Assembly: GCA_945983195.1 (NCBI GenBank)
Contig: CAMFSS010000183.1
Coordinates: 1 to 5,161, forward strand
Source of the DNA: an uncultured Prevotellaceae bacterium
Lineage (GTDB): Bacteria; Bacteroidota; Bacteroidia; Bacteroidales; Muribaculaceae
Reading direction: 5' to 3'
Length of the DNA stretch: 5,161 nucleotides
In this document: positions 1 to 5,161 of the stretch, piece by piece
How positions within the stretch are numbered: position 1 is the stretch's first letter
How the letters are laid out: each line of letters starts with the position of its first letter
Notes under the pieces: generated by a model
Told to the model about the DNA's origin: nothing
Database searches by the model: none
The model's input: only the letters and a program-made list of their open reading frames with translations
Translations under genes and position numbers: made by a program

Positions 1-16
1 CAGATTATCAGTTTTG

Positions 17-1675
17 TCAGACCTTTTTTGTCCTATCTCCGGTGGGTTCACGCTTGCGGTTTGGAAGAAGCAGGGTGAATCCTGCTGTGGCAAGCAGAAG
101 TGCCACAGTGGTGCCGGTAATCTCTTTCATTGCCACTATGGTGGCTTGCACCGTCACTTTGCCGCGAATGGCAGTGGTGGCAAATTGTTCCGCTTCGAGT
201 GTGCTTTTTCCTGAGGCTTGCGCCATGCGCTGCATTTGTGCAGCACTCGCTGCGGCAAGTGGGTTTTCTGCGTCTACGTTTTGCGACAGTCGGCTCACAT
301 AGTATTGCTGTCGATGGTTAAGCAGGTTGGAGTAGATTGATGCTCCCACCATTGGCGCAATGGCATTCCGAATCCAAATCATCAGAAACACAAATGTGGC
401 AAGATAGCGTGAGGGCAGCCCTTTCATGCCCCATGCTGCTACAAGCGAATAGAGCATCAGAAGCCTGGTGTAATTGAGAACTGTGGGCAGAATCATGTTG
501 CTGAACAATCCTACGGTTTGATACTCGAAGTAGATGCAGGCGTTGGCTGCTGCCATTAGTAGGAATGCAGTGCAGAATATTGCGCGGAAATGCACTTTCC
601 TGATTATCATTAGCACCGACAGCAACAGGCCTACGAAGCACCCTGCCGCTGCCCAGCCGCTCAGCGATGCACTGTGCACATTGTTGATGGGTGCGGCGAG
701 TCGGGCGAAGGCTGCCACAAATGCGTTGGCTGAGTTGAAAATCATCGTCAGCAGAAAAAGTAGCATCGATATTGCCACGTTGCGGAAGCTGAACACTTCC
801 ATCGGCAGATAGCCGGAGGTGCTGGTTCGTGCCTCAAGCAGCAGGAATATTCCGCTTGCTGCAAGCATCGCCACGAGGGCTGTGACTATGCTGCCCGATT
901 CAGTCCAGTCGAGCGTCTTTCCGTAGGTGAGTATGTATGCCATGCTGCACAGCACAGTTGCCATCAGCAGCATTCCCGGCACTTTGCGCCACTCTATGCG
1001 GTAGCGGTGTTTTTGGGGTTCATCTGCCATTGTTATGGTGGCAAGCAGCATCGCCCCGAGTAGCATTGTCATCACTGCATAGTATGCTTCCTGCCATGTG
1101 TAGTTGTAGGCAAACCAGGCTGTGAGCATATTGCTCAGTTGGGCTATGAGAAGAATGAAGAAGTAGAGCACCGGCATGAGGAATGTGCGCTTGCGCTCGA
1201 GTACATACTGCACGTCGGCAGCAGGTTCTTCTTTTATGGTGAACATGGCAAGCGTGTCCATTCCGGTGAGGTAGGGTGCTATGGTAAATGTGCAGTTGAG
1301 CATCACCACGACACGCACAAATCCTGTCAGCAGACAGCCTGTGAGCAGCACCGGCAGGGTTGTGGCTTTGGCGCATACGTAATTGAGCACAATGAGCAGT
1401 GCAAAGCACCACAGATAGGTGGGCTTCGTTCGCCGCGCCTTTAGGAATGGCACCATCAGCGGTGGGAATAGGCACATGCCTATGCTGGTGAAGAAACTCG
1501 CAAGCTGCACGTCTTCGTTCCATAGCCCCAGACTGCCCGACATTTCGGCGGCATTGCTCAAGTAGGCACCGCCCGAGAATGTGGGCGGAACGAACATCAG
1601 CAGTAGCACCAATATGCCCACCGGGCGTGGCACCCAAGAGTGGAAAGGATGGTTGTCTTTTTTCTCGCTCATCAT
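17..1675 (-). CDS. DHA2/EmrB-like MFS efflux transporter, inner-membrane pump of a tripartite system
   Basis: The 552-residue protein is very hydrophobic, with about 14 likely membrane helices, roughly at residues 18-36, 57-78, 86-103, 106-130, 164-184, 194-216, 231-250, 261-281, 299-325, 337-357, 363-382, 388-412, 423-447 and 516-537. Fourteen helices plus a hydrophilic loop of about 65 residues (448-512) before the last one match the drug:H+ antiporter DHA2 (EmrB) layout. Family knowledge says these proteins expel hydrophobic compounds using the proton gradient. The usual loop 2-3 motif A (GxxxDrxGrr) is not recognisable, although the basic stretch KARRTK (79-84) sits there, and the helix 5 motif C is also absent. 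An extended, charged cytoplasmic loop lies at about 137-163. The start ATG at 1675-1673 overlaps the stop of the fusion protein gene (ATGA), implying coupled translation; the next codon is also ATG. The stop TGA is at 19-17. The family call is firm; substrate and exact subfamily are unknown. Confidence 0.9.
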   Translation of the reverse strand: MMSEKKDNHPFHSWVPRPVGILVLLLMFVPPTFSGGAYLSNAAEMSGSLGLWNEDVQLASFFTSIGMCLFPPLMVPFLKARRTKPTYLWCFALLIVLNYVCAKATTLPVLLTGCLLTGFVRVVVMLNCTFTIAPYLTGMDTLAMFTIKEEPAADVQYVLERKRTFLMPVLYFFILLIAQLSNMLTAWFAYNYTWQEAYYAVMTMLLGAMLLATITMADEPQKHRYRIEWRKVPGMLLMATVLCSMAYILTYGKTLDWTESGSIVTALVAMLAASGIFLLLEARTSTSGYLPMEVFSFRNVAISMLLFLLTMIFNSANAFVAAFARLAAPINNVHSASLSGWAAAGCFVGLLLSVLMIIRKVHFRAIFCTAFLLMAAANACIYFEYQTVGLFSNMILPTVLNYTRLLMLYSLVAAWGMKGLPSRYLATFVFLMIWIRNAIAPMVGASIYSNLLNHRQQYYVSRLSQNVDAENPLAAASAAQMQRMAQASGKSTLEAEQFATTAIRGKVTVQATIVAMKEITGTTVALLLATAGFTLLLPNRKREPTGDRTKKV

Positions 1676-2706
1676 TGCCGGCTTTCTGTTCTCACTTTCA
1701 CTTCACCCATCAGTCCTGCTGCCATGCGGCGGTTGTCGGCATCACAGATATCTTCGTCGCAATCAATTCTCACCGGTATGCGCTGCTGTATTTTCACAAA
1801 GTTGCCTGCCGAGTTGTCGGTGGGAATCATTGAGTATTTCGAGCCGGTTGCAGAGCTGATTGCAGTCACAGTGCCGGTGAATGTGGTGTCGGGCAGTGCG
1901 TCGATGCTTATCTCAACCTTTTGCCCTACACCGATGCGCGACATCTGCGTTTCCTTGAAGTTGGCTACAATCCATTTGCGGGTGTCGGGAATCAGTGTTG
2001 TTATAGTCTGTCCGGGTGACACAAGCTGACCTTCTTCTATGGTGCGCCGCCCTACATAGCCGTCGGCTGGGGCGGTAATCACCGTGTACGACAGATTGAG
2101 CCGAGCCATGTCAACTGCCGCCTGTGCCCGCATAATCGTGGCTTGGGCGTTTTCGCGGCGTTGGCTCACCTCTCCCACCGTCGAGAGTGCAGCCTCGCGT
2201 TTTTGTTTCAATGCCGATAATTGTTCAGTGGCAATGTCGAGTTCGGTCTTGTATTGCTCCACTGTCACCGGGGTTGAGGCTTTCTTGGCCAAGAGCTTCA
2301 GGTGGCGGTCATAGTCGCGTTTAAGCTTTCCCACACGCAGTTCTGCCTCGCGGATTGAGGCGTCATACACTCCTGCATTTGTCGATGCCGTGTTCAGCGA
2401 CCCGTCGGCTACTTTGCGTCCGCTTAGCGCGTCCATTAGCGATGCTTCTGCCTGCTTGAGTGCAATGGCATATTCGCTGTCGTCTATTATCAGCAGTGTG
2501 TCGCCTTTGGCGACGTGCTGGTGTTCCGTAAATCGAATCTCGCGTATGTATCCCGGCACTTTCACGTTTATTGGCGAAATATACTGTTCCACTTGCGCAT
2601 CGTCGGTCCATTCATGGGCTGAATACGATAGTTTCCACACCGTGAGCGTTACGCCCGAAAGCAGCACGGCAAATGCCGTTGCATTGATAATCATTCTCAT
2701 ATTCAT
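1672..2706 (-). CDS. emrA: EmrA/HlyD-family membrane fusion protein (periplasmic adaptor)
   Basis: This 344-residue adaptor links the inner-membrane transporter to the outer-membrane channel. From the N-terminus it shows one signal-anchor helix (about 6-25), the TDDAQV segment (34-39) that opens EmrA-type proteins, the first half of a lipoyl-like domain (42-77), a long alpha-helical coiled-coil hairpin rich in Ala, Lys, Glu and Gln (about 80-205), the second lipoyl half (APADGYVGRRTIEEGQLVSPG, 212-232), and a beta-barrel domain. The barrel contains NFKETQ (249-254) and TGSKYSMIPTDNSAGNFVKI (287-306), a strong EmrA signature, followed by QRIPVRI. The symbol is a family-level name, not proof of orthology with E. 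coli. The frame is open up to a TTG at 2775, but I chose the ATG at 2706: the extra 23 residues are polar and overlap the upstream gene, whereas 2706 follows an AAAAGGAA sequence and leads straight into the anchor helix. ATGs at 2700 and 2694 are also possible. An acidic DCDEDICDAD stretch (315-324) is unusual. Confidence 0.93.
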   Translation of the reverse strand: MNMRMIINATAFAVLLSGVTLTVWKLSYSAHEWTDDAQVEQYISPINVKVPGYIREIRFTEHQHVAKGDTLLIIDDSEYAIALKQAEASLMDALSGRKVADGSLNTASTNAGVYDASIREAELRVGKLKRDYDRHLKLLAKKASTPVTVEQYKTELDIATEQLSALKQKREAALSTVGEVSQRRENAQATIMRAQAAVDMARLNLSYTVITAPADGYVGRRTIEEGQLVSPGQTITTLIPDTRKWIVANFKETQMSRIGVGQKVEISIDALPDTTFTGTVTAISSATGSKYSMIPTDNSAGNFVKIQQRIPVRIDCDEDICDADNRRMAAGLMGEVKVRTESRQ

Positions 2707-2717
2707 ATTTTTTTTGA

Positions 2718-2725
2718 TTCCTTTT
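2718..2725 (-). promoter_or_regulatory. Candidate ribosome binding site deciding the fusion-protein start
   Basis: On the minus strand AAAAGGAA lies 11 bases before the ATG at 2706 and is followed by an A-rich tract. It falls within the 46-base gap between the stop of the outer-membrane factor gene and this ATG. It favours ATG 2706 over the upstream in-frame TTG. The spacing is slightly long and Bacteroidota rely little on Shine-Dalgarno pairing, so this is supportive rather than decisive. Confidence 0.45.
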
Positions 2726-2752
2726 GTTGGTCTGTTTGTAGTCGGTTTGGGT

Positions 2753-4075
2753 TTATTGTTCCGACAGGAGGTCAAGACGCCCCGAGAGTTTCAGCAAGTC
2801 TAATTGCGCCAATTTGCATTGCCCTATTGCTTGCAGATGTGCCGATTGTGCCGTGCGCAGTTGCATGTCGTCGTGCAGCAATGAAGTCATTGATGCAATA
2901 CACGATTTATACTGTTCTTCAGGCACGCCATACACATCTTCGGCTTGTCGGCGACATTCTTCATGCGTGTGTGCAATCTCCATGTTTCTGCTCATTTGCA
3001 GGGTGGCGTTGGCATAGTCCTTGTCAATCTGTTTGCGCAGTAGTTCTGCACTGTTGGCTGCCTGGGTGGCTTCGTGACGGTATTGGCGCAATTGCATACT
3101 TTTTGAGCGTGCCTCAAATAGTGGAATCCGCAGCGTTACGCCTATGTGGCAGTTGCCCCGCCAGTGGTCGGCTATTTGGCTCATCTTTTCGTTGTATCCC
3201 ACTCCGCCGGCATATCCTGTGAGCGACAGCGACGGAAGGAATCCTGCCCGTACCGTCTTGATGCGGCGTTCTATAAGTTCCTTCTGCTTTTCGGCGAGCA
3301 GCAATTCGGGCAGTTGGCTTGTTGCTGCATCTGGGCTGAGCGGTATGATTGAGTCGTTCAGTGCTGTCACTTCAATCGGAGTTCCGGCTGGCTTGTCCAT
3401 GATGAATCGCAGCATATTGAGCTGTTGCTCATGGAGCGTGTGCTGCACTTCGCGCTCTGATTTCAGCATTTTGCGGTTGATGCGCACGCGGTTCAGGTCC
3501 ACCTCCATCACCAATCCCTGCTCGTATAGTGCTTCGGTGATTTCGCAGAGTTCGTCCATGCGGTCGATGTTAAGGTCGGTGAGCCGTATCTGCTCCCGCG
3601 ACACTTGTGCCATGTAGTACACTTTGCCTATCTGCACCGTGAGGTCTTCCACCGCCTTCTCGTAAGTCAGGCTGCAAATTGCCTCCAATGTCCGCGCTAC
3701 CCCGATTGCGGCTGTCAGTGTCTGGTTGTAGATTGGCATGGTTAGCTGTATTCCGGCATTCGAGTTGTATCGGGTGCTTTTTATCGTCTGCCATGTGGGG
3801 TCATCGGGGAAGTCGGAGCCGAGCAGTGTGCCAGTGGTTACGTTCACAGGGCTTTTCAGGTAGCCCGTCATTTGTGCTATGCCATATATTGTCGGAAGTA
3901 GCCGTGCGCGGCTTTGCGACACCGTTGTGTGTCCTTTTTTGATGCCTATTCGCGCATTTTCCACTCCTAAGTTGCATGAAATGCCGGCAGCGATGCACTC
4001 TCCAATCGTCATTGTTTGGGCATTGCTCGCTATTGCACAGATACAGGCGGTTATAAGCGTTGTAATCTTCTTCAT
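2753..4075 (-). CDS. TolC-family outer-membrane efflux factor
   Basis: This 440-residue protein is the exit channel of the pump. It starts with a classic signal peptide (MKK, a hydrophobic stretch at about 5-17, then a likely signal peptidase I site ASNA|QT at 19/20). There is no lipobox, so it is probably not a lipoprotein, unlike OprM-type factors. Two TolC repeats are visible. The first runs through QSRARLLPTI (54-63), a beta-strand region ending LTMPIYN (111-117), and long helices with EALYEQGLVMEVDLNRVR (181-198). The second runs through RAGFLPSLSLTGYAG (276-290), LRIPLFEARSK (315-325), and QYKSCIASMTSLLHD (388-402) followed by LAQLDLLKLSGRL. In the last motif the family's usual Gly is Cys392 and the usual Asp after LL is His401. 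Family proteins form trimeric barrels with periplasmic alpha-helical tunnels. It is the first gene of the operon, directly downstream of a good promoter; the start is the only ATG next to the signal peptide. Length is normal. Confidence 0.94.
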   Translation of the reverse strand: MKKITTLITACICAIASNAQTMTIGECIAAGISCNLGVENARIGIKKGHTTVSQSRARLLPTIYGIAQMTGYLKSPVNVTTGTLLGSDFPDDPTWQTIKSTRYNSNAGIQLTMPIYNQTLTAAIGVARTLEAICSLTYEKAVEDLTVQIGKVYYMAQVSREQIRLTDLNIDRMDELCEITEALYEQGLVMEVDLNRVRINRKMLKSEREVQHTLHEQQLNMLRFIMDKPAGTPIEVTALNDSIIPLSPDAATSQLPELLLAEKQKELIERRIKTVRAGFLPSLSLTGYAGGVGYNEKMSQIADHWRGNCHIGVTLRIPLFEARSKSMQLRQYRHEATQAANSAELLRKQIDKDYANATLQMSRNMEIAHTHEECRRQAEDVYGVPEEQYKSCIASMTSLLHDDMQLRTAQSAHLQAIGQCKLAQLDLLKLSGRLDLLSEQ

Positions 4076-4106
4076 AGTTTTGTGAGTTGCATTAAAAAAA
4101 TCGCTG

Positions 4107-4139
4107 CAAAGTTATAGCCTTGCAAGCCGATGATGTCAA
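4107..4139 (-). promoter_or_regulatory. Predicted Bacteroidota-type promoter of the efflux operon
   Basis: Reading the minus strand, TAACTTTG (4114-4107) matches the Bacteroidota primary sigma factor -7 consensus TAnnTTTG exactly. A TTGAC-like -33 element begins at 4139, with 22 bases between TTG and the -7 box, slightly longer than the usual 19-21. The expected transcript start near 4100 would leave a leader of about 25 bases before the ATG at 4075. The imperfect spacing would suit an activator-assisted promoter. The -7 box is flanked by TGCAA (4105-4109) and TTGCA (4120-4124), a small inverted repeat. Confidence 0.65.
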
Positions 4140-4155
4140 TCAAAAGTAACGATAG

Positions 4156-4203
4156 ATTGTGCAATTTCCCAAATCACGCATTTTTTCAGTCGGTTATTGT
4201 GCA
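4156..4203. repeat. Direct repeat ATTGTGCA x2, 40 bases apart; candidate regulator binding sites
   Basis: The octamer ATTGTGCA occurs at 4156-4163 and 4196-4203, exactly 40 bases apart and so close to four helical turns. Both copies lie in the divergent intergenic region. The second overlaps the expected -33 region of the regulator promoter; the first lies about 17 bases upstream of the operon's -33 element. AraC-family proteins commonly bind directly repeated half-sites, so an operator role is plausible. An 8-base repeat in an AT-rich spacer can also arise by chance. Confidence 0.3.
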
Positions 4204-4231
4204 GTGCTTTACGCAATTGGTTGTATCTTTG
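4197..4231 (+). promoter_or_regulatory. Predicted Bacteroidota-type promoter of the AraC regulator gene
   Basis: TATCTTTG at 4224-4231 is an exact match to the Bacteroidota -7 element TAnnTTTG. The nearest TTG that could act as a -33 element is at 4197-4199, but its spacer of 24 bases is too long, so that half is weak. Transcription would begin near 4238, giving a short A-rich leader of roughly 23 bases before ATG 4261. The -33 region overlaps one copy of the ATTGTGCA repeat, which would allow autoregulation. Confidence 0.55.
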
Positions 4232-4260
4232 CCCGTGTAATTTTTAGTCGAAAATGCAAA

Positions 4261-5058
4261 ATGGATTCATTGCGAAGAAGGTCGCTCGGTATTGATGAGC
4301 TGCATGCCAACCACTTTGTGGTGTCGGTGAATAAGTATGGTTTTTTCCTTTGCCTCAAAGGCTCGGCACGCATATTGCTCGGTGAGGAGATTTATCGCCT
4401 CTCGCCAGGCAGTTTGTGCATCTACACACCCAACACGTTTTTCCAGATTCTTGAGCGCAGTGCCGACCTTGATGGAATCCTTGAGGAAGATGCCGTCGAT
4501 GCCTATTATCCGGTGGTAAGTTCAATCGACATTCACCGGCGATTGCAGATTCGGCGTTCACCATGTGTCGATCTTTCCACGTCACAGTCACGCAGCATTG
4601 TGCGTCTTGTCGAGGTGCTCGACGGCGAGGAAAATGAGCAGTGCCTTCAGCATCTTCGTTATGCTGTGTGCCTGAAGGTGCTTGAAGCCTATTTCAGCAA
4701 CAAGCCTGCGCAGGCCATGCCTCAGAGTCACGACGATGTGGTGCTCAACCGCTTCATTGTGTCGGTCTACGAGAATTGCCACACTCAACGCATGGTGCAA
4801 TGGTATGCCGATGAGCAGCATCTGTCGCCCTACTATTTCTCTTCGATAATCAAGGAGCGAAGCGGTCTAACCGCAATGCAGTGGATTGAGAACGTCACCA
4901 TGACGTTTGCACGGCAGTATCTCAGTTGTTCCGATTTAAGCATAAAGCAGATTGCTGAACGCATGAATTTCCCCGACCAGTCGGCTTTCGGACGCTACTT
5001 CAAGCGTTGTTCCGGCACCTCCCCATCAGCCTTCCGCCTCCATCCTCACCCCCATTGA
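4261..5058 (+). CDS. AraC-family transcriptional regulator, divergent from the efflux operon
   Basis: This 265-residue protein has an N-terminal sensing region and a C-terminal AraC DNA-binding domain. The N-terminal part (about 20-110) has the short beta-strand and turn pattern of cupin-like AraC sensors, including YGFFLCLKGSARILL (26-40) and YRLSPGSLCIYTPNT (45-59). The DNA-binding domain spans about 163-260. Its first helix-turn-helix is near 178-200 (ADEQHLSPYYFSSIIKERSG), and its second, SIKQIAERMNFPDQSAFGRY (227-246), continues into FKRCSGTSPSAFR, the standard family ending. I chose ATG 4261. The frame extends upstream to a GTG at 4159, but that would place the -7 promoter box inside the gene and add an unrelated hydrophobic 34 residues. 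Divergent placement suggests that it controls the pump genes and possibly itself; whether it activates or represses, and its ligand, are not visible. Codon use resembles its neighbours. Confidence 0.93.
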   Translation: MDSLRRRSLGIDELHANHFVVSVNKYGFFLCLKGSARILLGEEIYRLSPGSLCIYTPNTFFQILERSADLDGILEEDAVDAYYPVVSSIDIHRRLQIRRSPCVDLSTSQSRSIVRLVEVLDGEENEQCLQHLRYAVCLKVLEAYFSNKPAQAMPQSHDDVVLNRFIVSVYENCHTQRMVQWYADEQHLSPYYFSSIIKERSGLTAMQWIENVTMTFARQYLSCSDLSIKQIAERMNFPDQSAFGRYFKRCSGTSPSAFRLHPHPH

Positions 5059-5073
5059 TGCTTTTCCGGGTGG

Positions 5074-5161
5074 CTATTTCAATGCTTCTCTTGCGAGGCT
5101 TATGGCATTGTCAATCAAATCCTTGGCTGGCTCTATCAGGGGCACAACGTCCTCGTCGTCT
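5074..5161 (-). CDS. C-terminal end of an unrecognised protein (partial, runs off the window)
   Basis: An open minus-strand frame enters from the right edge and ends at TAG (5076-5074), giving 28 residues. They begin with the acidic DDEDVVPLIEPAKDLID and finish with NAISLAREALK. The composition is that of a real soluble protein tail: an acidic linker followed by an amphipathic helix with regular Leu/Ile/Ala spacing. I do not recognise the family and the visible part is too short for a functional call. The gene converges on the AraC gene, leaving only 15 bases between the two stop codons. Confidence 0.55.
   Translation of the reverse strand, partial: DDEDVVPLIEPAKDLIDNAISLAREALK

Noticed and set aside
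1..16. A further operon gene or terminator after the transporter stop
   Set aside because: Only 16 bases remain and they contain in-frame stops; nothing can be supported.
1020..1637. A 205-codon open frame on the minus strand in another frame
   Set aside because: It lies wholly within the MFS transporter gene. Its Cys/His/Arg-rich sequence has no domain pattern, while the overlapping frame encodes clear membrane helices.
4105..4124. TGCAA...TTGCA inverted repeat as a transcription terminator or riboswitch stem
   Set aside because: The arms are only five bases, there is no T-run in the right position, and it surrounds the promoter -7 box. At most it is a small protein-binding site.
4159..4260. 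N-terminal extension of the AraC regulator from a GTG, giving a hydrophobic, membrane-like 34-residue segment
   Set aside because: It would place the exact TAnnTTTG promoter box inside the coding sequence, and the segment is unlike AraC N-termini. ATG 4261 gives a normal family length, so the hydrophobicity is best explained as translated AT-rich spacer.
4827..5058. Possible frameshift or truncation of the regulator because of its short His/Pro-rich end (LHPHPH)
   Set aside because: The second helix-turn-helix and the closing SGTSPSAFR motif are complete before this tail, so the protein is full length.
1..5161. Mobile element, CRISPR array, tRNA/rRNA or toxin-antitoxin content
   Set aside because: No terminal inverted repeats, transposase frames, regularly spaced repeats or RNA-gene folds were seen on either strand. 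Almost all the sequence is accounted for by the efflux operon and its regulator.

Overview
The window looks like a chromosomal segment from a Bacteroidales bacterium (phylum Bacteroidota). Base composition appears near 50% G+C by eye, above typical Bacteroides and closer to Muribaculaceae or Prevotella-like gut genomes; this genus-level guess is weak. The phylum call rests on two divergent promoters carrying the Bacteroidota -7 element TAnnTTTG, A-rich start regions with poor Shine-Dalgarno sequences, and the style of the encoded proteins.

Layout: positions 4075 down to 17 (minus strand) hold a three-gene operon for a complete tripartite efflux pump. The order is a TolC-family outer-membrane factor (4075-2753), an EmrA/HlyD-type membrane fusion protein (2706-1672) and a 14-helix DHA2/EmrB-like major facilitator transporter (1675-17). 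The first two genes are 46 bases apart; the last two overlap by an ATGA junction. A 185-base intergenic region (4076-4260) carries promoters in both directions and an 8-base direct repeat that could be an operator. On the plus strand, 4261-5058 encodes a complete AraC-family regulator. After a 15-base gap, the last 28 codons of an unrecognised minus-strand gene converge on it (5161-5074).

How the genes work together: the transporter should use the proton gradient to move a toxic amphipathic compound out of the inner membrane. The fusion protein would bridge the periplasm, and the TolC-like channel would release the compound outside. The divergent AraC protein, which has an N-terminal sensing domain, is the obvious candidate local regulator. 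The substrate cannot be read from the sequence; drugs, bile salts and fatty acids are all plausible for this pump class.

I see no RNA genes, mobile elements, CRISPR arrays, integration scars or long repeats. The window is mostly a well-formed example of a known system. The points worth a second look are the unusually divergent transporter, an acidic C-x4-C segment in the fusion protein, and the architecture of the shared regulatory region.
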